A DNA stretch of 64,000 bases, taken from Shewanella sp. UCD-KL21 (GTDB lineage: Bacteria > Pseudomonadota > Gammaproteobacteria > Enterobacterales > Shewanellaceae). Within the stretch, counting starts at the first letter, position 1. The number at the start of each line of letters is the position of its first letter. The stretch covers positions 167,866-231,865 of the forward strand of contig NZ_MPHK01000004.1 in NCBI RefSeq assembly GCF_001957135.1, read 5' to 3'. The notes under the pieces are model-generated. The model was given only the letters and a program-made list of their open reading frames with translations. It had not been told where the DNA came from and did not search any database. This document shows, in pieces, positions 1-9,022 of this stretch. The position numbers were made by a program, and so were the translations under genes.

Positions 1-111
1 GTTCAACTCAAAATCTAAGCCGTTATCAGTGTCATTAGTTGCTTCTTCAGCCGCTAATGAAGCTGACGCTAAACTGGCAACAACAGCAAATGCAATAGGT
101 GAGATTTTCAT
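1..111 (-). CDS. N-terminal fragment of an exported protein, possibly a TonB-dependent receptor
   Basis: Only the first 37 codons lie in the window; the gene continues beyond base 1. The visible part begins MKISPIAFAVVASLASAS and continues into LAAEEATND, a typical Sec signal peptide with a likely cleavage after the alanine-rich stretch, followed by an acidic mature start. It is divergent from the PepSY membrane gene at 657, and the intergenic region holds two Fur-like boxes. An exported protein in that setting is most often a TonB-dependent siderophore or heme receptor, but this is inferred from context alone. The start is the only ATG that gives a signal peptide. Confidence 0.6.
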   Translation of the reverse strand, partial: MKISPIAFAVVASLASASLAAEEATNDTDNGLDFELN

Positions 112-145
112 ACAAAGTAGCCCTTTAAATGGCGGCAGTCGTTAA

Positions 146-160
146 TGAGATGGATTATCA
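146..160. promoter_or_regulatory. Fur-like box upstream of the truncated exported-protein gene
   Basis: TGAGATGGATTATCA matches the Fur 7-1-7 consensus TGATAATNATTATCA except at three left-arm positions. It lies 35 bp upstream of the minus-strand start at 111, where a promoter operator would be expected. Iron control of the gene is inferred. Confidence 0.45.
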
Positions 161-556
161 TTTGCATTACGACGAAAGTGAAGCCATTTATGTAACAGAA
201 GTAAATAACTGTGAACAAGAGCACTAATGGAAGTAAATCGTGCGAAAATATTTGAATGGCTATTGCATATTCACATTAACTATTGTTCATCAGTTTAGAG
301 CTCCCCTTATCTACACATTTAAATAAAACCCATATAAATTAGAAATTAACAAACAGACAACATTAACCATCATCTGATTTAACCTTTAGATTGTTCACTT
401 CTATTTATCGCGTATTGGCTAATTTCATTCATATAACCGTATTTTTATTCACTGCCACTTCGTGCTCTAAAGAAAATTTAAACTCCTAAATGTGACCTCG
501 ACAACACAATGACACTTATATGCCACTCTTTACATTTCTTTAATTGCAGTTGCAAA

Positions 557-571
557 TGAGATTAATTATCA
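557..571. promoter_or_regulatory. Fur-like box upstream of the PepSY membrane gene
   Basis: TGAGATTAATTATCA differs from the Fur 7-1-7 consensus TGATAATNATTATCA at only two positions. It lies 85 bp upstream of the start at 657. The remainder of the 545-bp intergenic stretch (112-656) is AT-rich, and I see no gene in it. A second, weaker box at 146 would serve the divergent gene. Confidence 0.5.
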
Positions 572-656
572 TTCTCTACATAGCGTGTCAGTCATAATTG
601 TTAGCTGCTAACTTTTGTCATTGTCATCCATAAATACTTAACCTGAGAACGTAAAT

Positions 657-1736
657 ATGAAAGTAGTACCCGCTTTAAAGTGGTTCCATAATTGGGTCGG
701 TTTTGTCATTAGTATTTGTATGCTGATAGTGCTAACAACCGGTGTCTATCTCGGTGCTATGGACATGCTAAAAAGAATGGATGATAAGGGCCAAACCTAT
801 GTGCCGTTAACCATTGAACAAAAGGCACAAGCTACTGAATTTATTTTTGAACACTACCCAGAAATGAGCAGTGTGCGTTTTCCTACCGAACATACCCCTT
901 ACCTTGAAGCGGCAACCCGTGGCCAATCTATCGCTTTTGATAGTGAGTTCAATGAAATACATCATCATAAAGTGTCAGATATCCCGCTTTGGACCACGAT
1001 GTTTTGGCTCCACAGAAACTTCTTACTGGGTGATATTGGTAAATATGTTAATGCATGGGCATCGTTCATTGGTGGTGCTATTACCTTAGTGGGCATTTAC
1101 CTTTGGTGGCGGGTACGTAAGAGCTTTAGACTAAAGCACTCTATCCCAGCAAACACTAAGTCAAGTAGCCTAGTGAAAAGCCACATTCAATTAGGCTTAT
1201 TCATATCAGTGCCACTGTTTTTACTCTGTATTACCGGCTTTTTGATTACTTATAAAGGCTTATGGACAGATGCGCTCAAGCACAAGCCAACGGCTGAAAT
1301 TAGCTATCCAGTCAGTAAAGCTAACGATTGGCACAGCCAGCTACAAACCGCCCAAGATTTATGGCCTGAATCCTTATTAGTGTCTGTTAATAAACCAAGA
1401 CAAAGAAAGCCAGCTGCTGACGCGCCAAAAGCCGCTAAGCCACAAGCGTTAAATTACAGTATCAAGTTTGATGGTCACGCTGATGTATGGCTTAGACAAG
1501 CTGACAGTATCACCATGGATCATCAGCACGGCAAAATCGTATCAAGCCTGAAGCACAGCGATAGAAGCTTATCAGGTCAAGTTGCCAGCTTCGTTAGACC
1601 ACTGCATGACGCACTCAATATGCCGTTTAAATACGTGGCGTTTATTACCATAGTGGCCTTTATTGGCACAGTAATCTTGTTATTTAGCGCAGTGACTTTT
1701 TACCGCCGTATTTTTAAAGCGAAAAATAAAAAGTAA
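657..1736 (+). CDS. PepSY-associated transmembrane protein (putative ferrisiderophore reductase type)
   Basis: This 359-residue inner-membrane protein has four predicted membrane helices, near residues 12-34, 138-158, 172-197 and 328-350, with two exposed segments between them. That is the PepSY_TM architecture. The first helix carries the typical WFHNWVGFVIS start, and histidines recur near the helices (for example HRN, MDHQH), consistent with heme binding. Family members such as FoxB are membrane reductases that help release iron from siderophores in the periplasm. The Fur-like box at 557 and the divergent exported-protein gene support a role in iron uptake. The substrate is unknown. A bidirectional terminator follows at 1762. 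Confidence 0.75.
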   Translation: MKVVPALKWFHNWVGFVISICMLIVLTTGVYLGAMDMLKRMDDKGQTYVPLTIEQKAQATEFIFEHYPEMSSVRFPTEHTPYLEAATRGQSIAFDSEFNEIHHHKVSDIPLWTTMFWLHRNFLLGDIGKYVNAWASFIGGAITLVGIYLWWRVRKSFRLKHSIPANTKSSSLVKSHIQLGLFISVPLFLLCITGFLITYKGLWTDALKHKPTAEISYPVSKANDWHSQLQTAQDLWPESLLVSVNKPRQRKPAADAPKAAKPQALNYSIKFDGHADVWLRQADSITMDHQHGKIVSSLKHSDRSLSGQVASFVRPLHDALNMPFKYVAFITIVAFIGTVILLFSAVTFYRRIFKAKNKK

Positions 1737-1761
1737 CCTGTTATCGATAATTCATCATTAC

Positions 1762-1791
1762 AAAAATAGCGACCCAATGGTCGCTATTTTT
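1762..1791. terminator. Bidirectional intrinsic terminator
   Basis: A perfect 13-bp stem (AAAAATAGCGACC paired with GGTCGCTATTTTT) closes a CAAT loop. A and T runs on the two sides allow it to act in both directions. It lies between the PepSY gene and the convergent pseudopilin gene. Confidence 0.8.
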
Positions 1792-1844
1792 ATGCCCGAT
1801 TACCGCTTCATATTCAAATTAACGCATTAGCCTAATCCCGTATT

Positions 1845-2432
1845 TTACAAATCAGTGATTATTGCTCTTGCGGTGCCGTTATTAGAGTCATAGAGAATTT
1901 TCATATCGGCATCGAGTCTGCCTTGGGTATCGCCTAAGGTGCGCAGTACATAGGTGCACTGAGTAACATCTCCGGTAGACGGGCTGGCTTCATGGCGATA
2001 GGCTTGATAATCACTGCCGTCATTACTGCTCGAAACCGTTGGCGGATTTTCAAGTAGCGAGTTCCATAAATCTAAACAACCTTGAATGCCTTTACCAATG
2101 TTACTTGGACTGCCCATTGGGCTATTTTTATCGATCCCTAATGGATAACCCAAGGGGTTTATATCAAGGATATTATCGATATAGCCTTCAAGATCATTTA
2201 CTGCGCCGCTTTCTCCTGACACTTGCCATCTAAGATGGACAAAGGTCACCCCTTGTTGATAAGCCGCAGCAGTCGCTTTAACATCGCTAATTGCCGCATC
2301 ACGCTTTAAATCGACATACTTACTCGCTGCAACTACTGCTAGAATCGCCAATACAATAATAACCACTATTAGCTCAATTAAGGTAAAGCCTTGCATTTTT
2401 AACGGCTTAAATTGAGTTATTTTATCTGCCAT
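1845..2432 (-). CDS. Type IV pilin-like / pseudopilin protein (prepilin N-terminus)
   Basis: The 195-residue product has a class III prepilin leader: a short basic N-terminus, then the processing site G^FTLIELIVVIIVLAILA with Glu at +5 and a hydrophobic helix (about residues 15-37). Prepilin peptidase should cleave after Gly15. The C-terminal globular part contains two cysteines (CLDLWN and CTYVLR) that could form the D-region disulphide of MSHA- or T2SS-type pilins. It stands alone, with no pilus assembly genes beside it, so it could be a minor pilin for the MSHA or type IV system. The exact role is not decidable from sequence. Confidence 0.75.
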   Translation of the reverse strand: MADKITQFKPLKMQGFTLIELIVVIIVLAILAVVAASKYVDLKRDAAISDVKATAAAYQQGVTFVHLRWQVSGESGAVNDLEGYIDNILDINPLGYPLGIDKNSPMGSPSNIGKGIQGCLDLWNSLLENPPTVSSSNDGSDYQAYRHEASPSTGDVTQCTYVLRTLGDTQGRLDADMKILYDSNNGTARAIITDL

Positions 2433-2507
2433 GAAGATACCCTACTCCGTTTTCATACTTAAGTTATAGCACAAGGCTCCCACCCAACGTAAGTTACGGC
2501 CAATAAA

Positions 2508-2532
2508 AAACGCGACCATATTGGCCGCGTTT
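2508..2532 (-). terminator. Intrinsic terminator of nfuA
   Basis: AAACGCGACC and GGCCGCGTTT form a 10-bp stem with one mismatch around an ATATT loop. On the minus strand it is followed by a T run, placing it about 57 bp after the nfuA stop. Confidence 0.7.
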
Positions 2533-2588
2533 AATGTAAAAATTGAATGAGTTATTGCTGTATTTTACAACAATAAAAGCTTTCAAAT

Positions 2589-3167
2589 TTACTGGTAAGA
2601 GTGAGAACCATGTTGATGGTCAGTCACATCTTTAACACCAGAGAGTTCACCAGGGAACATCTCCAGTAATTGCTTCTCAATGCCATCTTTTAAAGTGATA
2701 TCAACTTGAGAACAACCATTACAACCACCACCAAACTGCAGTACTGCAACAGCATCTTCAGTGATTTCAACTAGCATGATGTTACCACCATGGCTTGCTA
2801 GCTGCGGGTTAATCTCTGATTGAATCACATATTCAATACGCTCTTTTAATGGCGCATCTGAAGACACTTTACGCATTTTAGCGTTTGGCGCTTTTAAGGT
2901 TAGCTGCGAACCTAATTGGTCAGTAACAAAATCAATGCTCGCTTCTTCTAAAAATGGTGCGCTTTTTTCGTCAACCATGGCACTGAAACCGTTGAAAGGT
3001 AATTCAGTGTCATCCGCTTCTACAGCGTCAGGTGGACAATAAGACACGCCGCACTCAGCTTGGGCAGTACCCGGGCTGATTACAAACACACGGATATGCG
3101 TGCCTTCCGGTTGATCGGCCAGTAATTTAACAAAATGCGCCTGAGCCGTATCAGAAATGTTGATCAT
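2589..3167 (-). CDS. nfuA: Fe-S biogenesis protein NfuA
   Basis: The 192-residue protein carries a degenerate A-type (IscA/HesB-like) N-terminal domain (about 1-95) and a C-terminal Nfu domain (about 105-180). The Nfu motif [19 protein letters not shown] contains the CxxC pair that binds a bridging 4Fe-4S cluster at the dimer interface. Length and domain order match E. coli NfuA, which delivers clusters to targets such as aconitase and LipA under oxidative stress or iron limitation. NfuA lies near gntX/comF and bioH in E. coli as well, so the location is conserved. It is divergent from the M14 peptidase gene. A terminator follows at 2508-2532. Confidence 0.95.
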   Translation of the reverse strand: MINISDTAQAHFVKLLADQPEGTHIRVFVISPGTAQAECGVSYCPPDAVEADDTELPFNGFSAMVDEKSAPFLEEASIDFVTDQLGSQLTLKAPNAKMRKVSSDAPLKERIEYVIQSEINPQLASHGGNIMLVEITEDAVAVLQFGGGCNGCSQVDITLKDGIEKQLLEMFPGELSGVKDVTDHQHGSHSYQ

Positions 3168-3389
3168 AAAAACTGCTCCGTTAGATAGTACTTAAAAGTG
3201 TACTAAAAATAGTACTTGAGTAATTTAGTAAGAATTAGCGCTATGATACTCCTAGTTGCGACGGCTTTGTAGTCCTGCAGTGAGCAAGTTGCATAAAAAA
3301 CACCGAGAAATTGCGCTTTTTAATGGCGATTTAAGCTTAATCACTTTATGGTGATTGTATTGTTTTCTTTTTATGATCTTGTTTCTTAT

Positions 3390-5984
3390 ATGATTAGCTT
3401 CAATGCATTGTTTACTCGTCTCGCTAAAGGCAGCTTTTTCGGCTTCATTATCTGTATGCCATTATTTACCTTGGCGCAGGCTGACTCCCGCATTGAGCAG
3501 CGCCTCGGGGCTGAGAAAATTAATACAAAAATCACTCAACCTGCTGAATATTTAGGTTATACCTTGGGTGAGTGGCATTTAAGACATGATCAAATTAATC
3601 ACTATTTACAACTATTAGCCCGCCAAAGTTCGCGGTTTTCTTTAGATTCTGCCGGTTACTCCTATGAAAGACGCCAGCAACTTAGTGCGGTAATTACCTC
3701 AGATAAAAACCAACAGCGACTAGCTGAAATTCTCGAACAACGCAGCCAAGTAAAATACGGCGTTAAACAACAAGGTCCATTGCAGCAAAGCCCATTGATT
3801 ATCTGGCTGGCCTATTCGATTCATGGTGATGAAGCCAGTGGCGCCCATGCGGCGCTAGCGTTAAGCCATTACCTTGCCGCATCTGATGAAGATTGGGTCA
3901 AAGAATTACTCAATAATACGGTTATTTTACTGACACCGACCCAAAACCCCGATGGTTTTGATCGCTTTGCGAGCTGGGCTAATAGCCATAAAGGCCAAGT
4001 GATTATTACCGATCCGAATCATCGTGAGCATAATCAAGCTTGGCCCGGTGGACGCTTTAACCATCATCTTGCAGACTTAAACCGTGACTGGCTATTTCTG
4101 CGCCATCCCGCCTCTCAAGGCCGAGTGGCGTTTTTCCATAAATGGCAGCCCCATTACGTGGGTGATTTCCACGAAATGTGGCAAAACCAAACCTATTTCT
4201 TTCAACCTGGAGTGGCTGATAGGGTCAATCCGCTGACCAATCCTGACAATCAAATTTTATCCAATGAGCTTGCGGCTTATCACCGTAAAGCGTTAGATGA
4301 AGTCAAGCAGCCGTATTTTAGCGGGCAGATGTTTGATGATTTTTTCTATGGTAAAGGCTCAACCTACCCTGATATCAATGGCGCTGTGGGTATTTTGTTT
4401 GAGCAAGCCAGCTCTCGTGGTCAAGCACAAGAGTCGCCTAATGGCGTAGTCACCTTGCAAAATAGTATTGATAATCAATTTTCCACTTCACTATCAAGCC
4501 TGCAAGGTGCCCATGCGCTACGTAAAAAATTGATAAAATACCAAAGCGATTTTTTTGCTCGCAACAGTAAGCGTACCCGAGACGGTAAACAAACGGGGCG
4601 CTTAGTAAAAGCCCATGGCGGTAAAGCCCATATCACTGAACTTGCAACGATATTGCAGCAACACCAAATCAGCTTCAAATACCTAAACCGTGAGCTGGAA
4701 GACGATGACATACTCTTTGGCCCATCAAACAGCCTGTTCATTCCTCAAAGTCAGCCACAGCATGACTTATTGCAAGCATTGTTTGATAAGCGCACTGAGT
4801 TTAAAGACGAAACCTTTTATGATATTTCCACTTGGAATTTTGAATCAGCTCTGGGCTTAAGCATCAGTGAAAATGCTAAACCCAGCCCCAAATATCTCAC
4901 CAATAAGACCCCAAATGCAGTGGCGACTGAGCAACTCGATAACGCCAGCAATGTGGCCTTTATTATTGACTGGCAACAGGCGGCAGCGGCGCCCATGTTG
5001 CAGCAATTACTCAGCCAAGGGGTACAGGTAAAATTCGCTAAAAAGCCATTTAGTCTGCCTGATCGCAGCCCTAACGCCAAAAAGTCAGCAGCAATAGACT
5101 TCACAGCGGGTAGCCTGCAAATTCCCTTACGCCAGCCCAACTACAAGGGCAATATAGCGCTATTGGTCAGCCAACTTGCCACGCAATACCAAGTAGATGT
5201 CACTGCAGCAAGCAGCTCACATACCTTAGCGGGAATGGATCTTGGCAGTGATGAATTTAGCGTGATCAAACCGATTAAGCCGTTATTGCTCACTGGCATA
5301 GATACTAACGCCTCAGAAACCGGGCAAATGTGGTATTACCTTGATCAAACGCTTGCAGCGCCTGTCACTATGGTGGACAGTAATCGTATCGCTAGCATTA
5401 ATTTATCAGGCTACAGCCACATTTTTATGGCTGATGGGCCTTATCATTTAATCAGTGATGCCAGCGCAAGAAAGCTGGGCAAATTTGTAATGGATGGCGG
5501 CACTATCGTGGCGCAAAAACGGGCGCTAGTATGGCTCAATAAGCGCAATATTCTTAAGTCTCAGCCTAAAACCAGACTAGAGCTGAATAAATTATTTAGC
5601 ACTTCAGGGATGAGTTACGCGGATAAGTCTAAATTAAATGCCAGACAATCCATCGGCGGCGCCATTGTGGCGTTAACACTGGATGAAACCCACCCAATCA
5701 ACTTTGGTTTACCTAACCCGCTACAAGTGATGAAAAACCGTGAGATAAGTTTTAACCTCACTTCCACGCCTTTTATTGTGGCGGCGGACTATACCAATGA
5801 GCCTCTGCTCAGTGGTTACCTTGCTAAGGAATATCAGCGCGCTTTTGCCAACACCCCTGCAATGATCGTTGAGCCCAAAGGCAAAGGGCATGTTGTGGCA
5901 TTAACCGATAATTTCTTGTTTAGAAATATCTGGTTAGGCTCTGAAAAAGTGTATGCCAATGCGCTGTATTTTATCCCCCAATAA
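3390..5984 (+). CDS. Exported M14-family zinc metallopeptidase
   Basis: The product is about 864 residues from the start chosen here. I placed the start at 3390 because MISFNALFTRLAKG then leads into a hydrophobic core and an LAQA cleavage site, a normal signal peptide. An in-frame ATG at 3348 would add 14 residues; neither has a clear ribosome-binding site. The M14 zinc site is visible: HGDE (about 145-148), a third ligand His in DFHEMW (about 261) and a catalytic Glu in ILFEQASSRG (about 338). NPDGFDR and NRDW supply the substrate-binding Asn/Arg typical of the family. About 500 residues follow the catalytic domain, including a glutamine-amidotransferase-like region that proteins of this type often carry. 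Substrate unknown. Confidence 0.82.
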   Translation: MISFNALFTRLAKGSFFGFIICMPLFTLAQADSRIEQRLGAEKINTKITQPAEYLGYTLGEWHLRHDQINHYLQLLARQSSRFSLDSAGYSYERRQQLSAVITSDKNQQRLAEILEQRSQVKYGVKQQGPLQQSPLIIWLAYSIHGDEASGAHAALALSHYLAASDEDWVKELLNNTVILLTPTQNPDGFDRFASWANSHKGQVIITDPNHREHNQAWPGGRFNHHLADLNRDWLFLRHPASQGRVAFFHKWQPHYVGDFHEMWQNQTYFFQPGVADRVNPLTNPDNQILSNELAAYHRKALDEVKQPYFSGQMFDDFFYGKGSTYPDINGAVGILFEQASSRGQAQESPNGVVTLQNSIDNQFSTSLSSLQGAHALRKKLIKYQSDFFARNSKRTRDGKQTGRLVKAHGGKAHITELATILQQHQISFKYLNRELEDDDILFGPSNSLFIPQSQPQHDLLQALFDKRTEFKDETFYDISTWNFESALGLSISENAKPSPKYLTNKTPNAVATEQLDNASNVAFIIDWQQAAAAPMLQQLLSQGVQVKFAKKPFSLPDRSPNAKKSAAIDFTAGSLQIPLRQPNYKGNIALLVSQLATQYQVDVTAASSSHTLAGMDLGSDEFSVIKPIKPLLLTGIDTNASETGQMWYYLDQTLAAPVTMVDSNRIASINLSGYSHIFMADGPYHLISDASARKLGKFVMDGGTIVAQKRALVWLNKRNILKSQPKTRLELNKLFSTSGMSYADKSKLNARQSIGGAIVALTLDETHPINFGLPNPLQVMKNREISFNLTSTPFIVAADYTNEPLLSGYLAKEYQRAFANTPAMIVEPKGKGHVVALTDNFLFRNIWLGSEKVYANALYFIPQ

Positions 5985-6004
5985 CTCACTTTACAGCTTG
6001 TTTA

Positions 6005-6790
6005 TCATAACAGCCCCGGTGCTTCAGCCCTTGCTAAGCACCAAGTTTGCACATGGGTATAGTGCGCCGCAAATAAGCGGCTAATTTCATTCACCGTGGT
6101 GCCTGTGGTCACCACATCATCAATAAGTGCCACCCGCTGATAAGGATTATCCCGCTGCAACTCAAATGCATCGGCGCAATTTAAGCGTCGCTGCTTACCG
6201 TTAAGTCCGGCTTGGGCCTTAGTATCAACGCAGCGCAGCAGTAAACTATCGTCCATCGGAATGCCAATTTGCGCGCTGAGCTCTTTAGCAATCAGCCAAG
6301 CTTGATTAAAGCCGCGCTGCTTTAAGCGATTGCGATGTAGCGGTACCGGAATGAGCACTTGGGGAAGTTCAATTAAGCCTCTGGCCGCCAAATCCATCAC
6401 CCTTACTGCTAATACTTGCACTAAGGCCGCTAATGGCGCGCATTGCTGCTGATATTTAATCCCTGCGATTAACTCTCCTAAGCCTTGATGATAACTGCAA
6501 GGGGCAATGACTAACATGGGCTCAATGTGCTGACAGTGGCCGCAATACACTTGTAATAACGGCATAGATTTACCACAACCTAAACAGATTTCTTGATGAT
6601 AAAGCCCCGCCACAAGGCAGGTCTGACACACACCCGTATGCGGTTTAGCTGCAGCGTACTGCATAATATCTTGCTGGCATAACAAGCAGCGGTTAGGCAG
6701 GTTAGCTGCCACTGCAGTCATCAAGGAGACTAGCTTAGCGGTGTTATTGTTCAAATTGAGCTTGAAGGGTTTTGAGAGTTGCCAAGCCAT
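6005..6790 (-). CDS. ComF/GntX family phosphoribosyltransferase-like protein
   Basis: The 261-residue protein has an N-terminal zinc-ribbon-like region with paired cysteines (CLLC, CQTC, CLGC, CGHC at about 35-90). A C-terminal type I phosphoribosyltransferase fold follows, with the PRPP-loop motif VALIDDVVTTGTT near residue 225. This is the ComF/GntX architecture. ComF proteins are needed for DNA uptake in competent bacteria; GntX in E. coli lies next to bioH and nfuA, as here. It is divergent from bioH with 75 bp between the starts. Whether it acts in competence or gluconate metabolism is open; the family assignment is firm. Confidence 0.9.
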   Translation of the reverse strand: MAWQLSKPFKLNLNNNTAKLVSLMTAVAANLPNRCLLCQQDIMQYAAAKPHTGVCQTCLVAGLYHQEICLGCGKSMPLLQVYCGHCQHIEPMLVIAPCSYHQGLGELIAGIKYQQQCAPLAALVQVLAVRVMDLAARGLIELPQVLIPVPLHRNRLKQRGFNQAWLIAKELSAQIGIPMDDSLLLRCVDTKAQAGLNGKQRRLNCADAFELQRDNPYQRVALIDDVVTTGTTVNEISRLFAAHYTHVQTWCLARAEAPGLL

Positions 6791-6865
6791 AGAATATCCT
6801 TATCCTGTATGACAATTGTTTTAACCAGCGATCATTTATTATTCGCCACTTTTTGAGGTTAGCCT

Positions 6866-7747
6866 TTGAATTCACCAGCGCTGCACATTACGACTATTAC
6901 GCCTAAAGCTATTTCTCGCGAAACCATTAGTCACGAAACGATTAGTCATGAAACAATTAGTCATGAAACGATGACTCATACCGAGATGACTCATGAAAAT
7001 AGCCCCGACGTTATTGATATTGTATTGCTACATGGCTGGGGGGTGAACTCTGCGGTTTTTCAGCCGCTGCAAACCGCATTATCTGAGTATAGAGTGCATT
7101 ACGTTGATTTGCCGGGCTTTGGTGATAGCCAAGCAAATAGCGATAATATCGAAGCATGGGCAGCGGCGTTAGCCCAAGCCCTACCTGAAAATGCCATTTG
7201 GCTTGGTTGGTCATTAGGGGGATTAGTCGCCACTCAAATTGCCCTTAATCATCCTCAGTCGGTAAAAGCACTGATCACCGTGGCCTCTTCGCCTTGTTTT
7301 ATGGCTCAAGAACAACCCCAGTGGCCGGGGATCGCCCCTGCAGTGCTCAGGCAATTTCACCAGCAATTAAATGTCAATTTGGCCAAAACGGTCGAGCGAT
7401 TTTTAGCGATTCAAGCCATGGGCAGTGACTCAGCTAAAGAAGATATTGTAGCGATAAAAAAATTAGTGCTGGCTAAACCTTTACCGAGCCAAGCGGTACT
7501 CGATCAAGGTTTAGATATGCTCAAAGAGGTTGATCTACGCCCGCAACTTAACGACATCGACCAGCCTTGGTTGCGTATTTGGGGTAAATGCGATGCCTTA
7601 GTCCCCAGAACAATCATCCGCCAGTTACCCCAAGCCAGTAATATTACTGACATTGTCCACAATAAAGCCTCCCATGCGCCGTTTATTTCACACCCACAGG
7701 CCTTTTTAGATGGCTTATTGCCATGGATAAAAAAACATCAAATCTAG
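6866..7747 (+). CDS. bioH: Pimeloyl-ACP methyl ester carboxylesterase BioH, with N-terminal repeat extension
   Basis: This alpha/beta hydrolase has the nucleophile elbow GWSLGG (Ser at about 116), an Asp in GKCDALVP (about 243) and a His in ASHAPF (about 270). IVLLHGWGVNS supplies the oxyanion-hole region. BioH hydrolyses pimeloyl-ACP methyl ester to release pimeloyl-ACP for biotin synthesis. The reading frame opens with TTG at 6866, with GAGG 8 bp upstream. The first 40 residues are an unusual extension with iterated ISHET units encoded by 15-bp direct repeats. Translation could instead start at ATG 6971 or 6986, giving a normal-length BioH. The position beside gntX/comF matches E. coli. Confidence 0.85.
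   Translation: MNSPALHITTITPKAISRETISHETISHETISHETMTHTEMTHENSPDVIDIVLLHGWGVNSAVFQPLQTALSEYRVHYVDLPGFGDSQANSDNIEAWAAALAQALPENAIWLGWSLGGLVATQIALNHPQSVKALITVASSPCFMAQEQPQWPGIAPAVLRQFHQQLNVNLAKTVERFLAIQAMGSDSAKEDIVAIKKLVLAKPLPSQAVLDQGLDMLKEVDLRPQLNDIDQPWLRIWGKCDALVPRTIIRQLPQASNITDIVHNKASHAPFISHPQAFLDGLLPWIKKHQI
6910..6970 (+). repeat. 15-bp in-frame tandem repeat in the bioH leader
   Basis: Four imperfect units of the form ATTAGTCAYGAAACR encode ISRET/ISHET repeats just upstream of the conserved BioH domain. Two degenerate units, MTHTE and MTHEN, follow. The repeats keep the reading frame, which suggests the region is translated or recently translated. Confidence 0.8.
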
Positions 7748-7813
7748 GCTATAAAACCTGCTAACACTTGGTTATAATTTAAACATTAAATGTTTGTTTT
7801 TTAAGTGAGTGTG

Positions 7814-8341
7814 ATGCTAATTGTCACTAATTATCCCCAAGTTCCGCTGGCAACAACTAATGTTGCAACGGATCTTGCTCGAGCGGATAATCAGCAGGCA
7901 AAGCCAATATTACCGCCTCAAGCGTTAACTAAGCCCCACCATGAGCGAGCGCTCAATCAAAAAAATGAATCACCAGCCCGTTATATCATCAAGGAAAAAT
8001 CTTCCCAGCAGCGGCAATCGTCCGATCAACAAACCCCGCAGCAACTCGCTCAGCCATCTTCAGCGCCAAAATCACAAAGCGCACCGTTAACGGGCTTATT
8101 ACCCCAGTTACTGCGGGTGGCCGCTAGAAATAACCCCACCCTTAGCCGTGGTGACATTCAGCCCCAAACCCCCACCATGTCGACAGCAATCAACACTGAT
8201 AACAACAAAAACACCGAAGTAAAGCCACGCTTAAGAGGCCATTCTGAGGCGTTTTATAAACAGTTTGGCCAGCACATCGCCACATGTTACCAGCAGTGCA
8301 CTACGCCTTTGCCAGCCGCGCATCTACTAATATTGGTTTAA
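7814..8341 (+). CDS. Uncharacterised Gln/Pro-rich protein
   Basis: I do not recognise a characterised family. The protein has about 175 residues. The start is NYPQVPLATTNVATDLA, followed by a long low-complexity, Gln/Ser/Pro/Lys-rich middle (about 25-140) that should be disordered. The end is RGHSEAFYKQFGQHIATCYQQC and a hydrophobic tail. I chose ATG 7814 because AAGTGAG lies just upstream; a GTG at 7805 is in frame. It lies 66 bp after bioH in the same direction and might be cotranscribed with it. There is no signal peptide or membrane segment. It is probably real because a 530-bp open frame ends cleanly and the composition resembles neighbouring genes. Confidence 0.6.
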   Translation: MLIVTNYPQVPLATTNVATDLARADNQQAKPILPPQALTKPHHERALNQKNESPARYIIKEKSSQQRQSSDQQTPQQLAQPSSAPKSQSAPLTGLLPQLLRVAARNNPTLSRGDIQPQTPTMSTAINTDNNKNTEVKPRLRGHSEAFYKQFGQHIATCYQQCTTPLPAAHLLILV

Positions 8342-8387
8342 CCCTGTTGCTAGCTGCGATTTAGCGACTTGATACCTTCAGTTAATG

Positions 8388-8512
8388 CTATTGGCTTATT
8401 GATATAACTGGTACTGGCTTATTGATATTCGCGCTATTAGCTTATTGATATTAGTGCTATTGGCATAGTGCGACTGACTTATTGATATTGGCTGCTGACT
8501 TATTGTTATTAG
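8388..8512. repeat. Irregular short direct repeats (CTTATTGATAT core)
   Basis: At least five copies of CTTATTGATAT or a one-base variant occur about 25-40 bp apart, in the 363-bp gap between the Gln/Pro-rich gene and the ABM monooxygenase. Spacers share words such as GCTATTGG and GACTGA. I see no gene in this gap, and the repeats explain about a third of it. Confidence 0.6.
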
Positions 8513-8704
8513 TGGTATTTGCTTAGTGTTCCCTTGGGTTACTTGGCACTCGCTCAATCACACCGGCCTCAAAGATTATCTAATATTTTTTGATAATAAT
8601 TCAAATTTCAGCCTATTTATTCGCCAGTATGTAATGGCTACTATAGCTCCATCAGCAACAAGGCTGAACCAAATTCAACTTGATACATTATAGGAACTAT
8701 CATC

Positions 8705-8995
8705 ATGGCTAACTTAACTATCGTAGCAAACATCATTACCAAAGCAGACAAAGTGGAGCTGGTTAAAGCTGAGCTACTTAAGCTGATGGACATTACTCGC
8801 GCTGAAGCAGGTTGTATTAATTACGACTTACATCAAGACAATGAAAACCCAGCACATTTCATGTTTTATGAAAACTGGGAAAGCCGTGAATTATGGCAAG
8901 CACACATGGGTAATGCGCATTTAGCCGAGTATATGGTGGCCACTGAAGGTGCGGTTGAGCAGTTTATTTTAAACGAAATGACTCATATCGCTTAA
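8705..8995 (+). CDS. Antibiotic biosynthesis monooxygenase (ABM) domain protein, putative quinol monooxygenase
   Basis: The 96-residue product is a single ferredoxin-like ABM domain. It shows the usual N-terminal strand NLTIVANIITKADKVE, the turn EAGCINYDLHQDNENP, the strand HFMFYENWESREL and WQAHMGNAHL with its conserved histidines. YgiN-type members act as dimeric quinol monooxygenases without a metal or flavin; others are of unknown function. TAGGAAC lies 9-15 bp upstream of the ATG. It is monocistronic, with the strong terminator at 9023 shared with the convergent tex gene. Substrate unknown. Confidence 0.85.
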   Translation: MANLTIVANIITKADKVELVKAELLKLMDITRAEAGCINYDLHQDNENPAHFMFYENWESRELWQAHMGNAHLAEYMVATEGAVEQFILNEMTHIA

Positions 8996-9022
8996 TTGGT
9001 CACGGTATAAATTTTACAAAAT

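Noticed and set aside
6910..6970. CRISPR-like short repeats
   Set aside because: The units are contiguous, in frame, 15 bp long and without spacers. There is no leader or cas gene.
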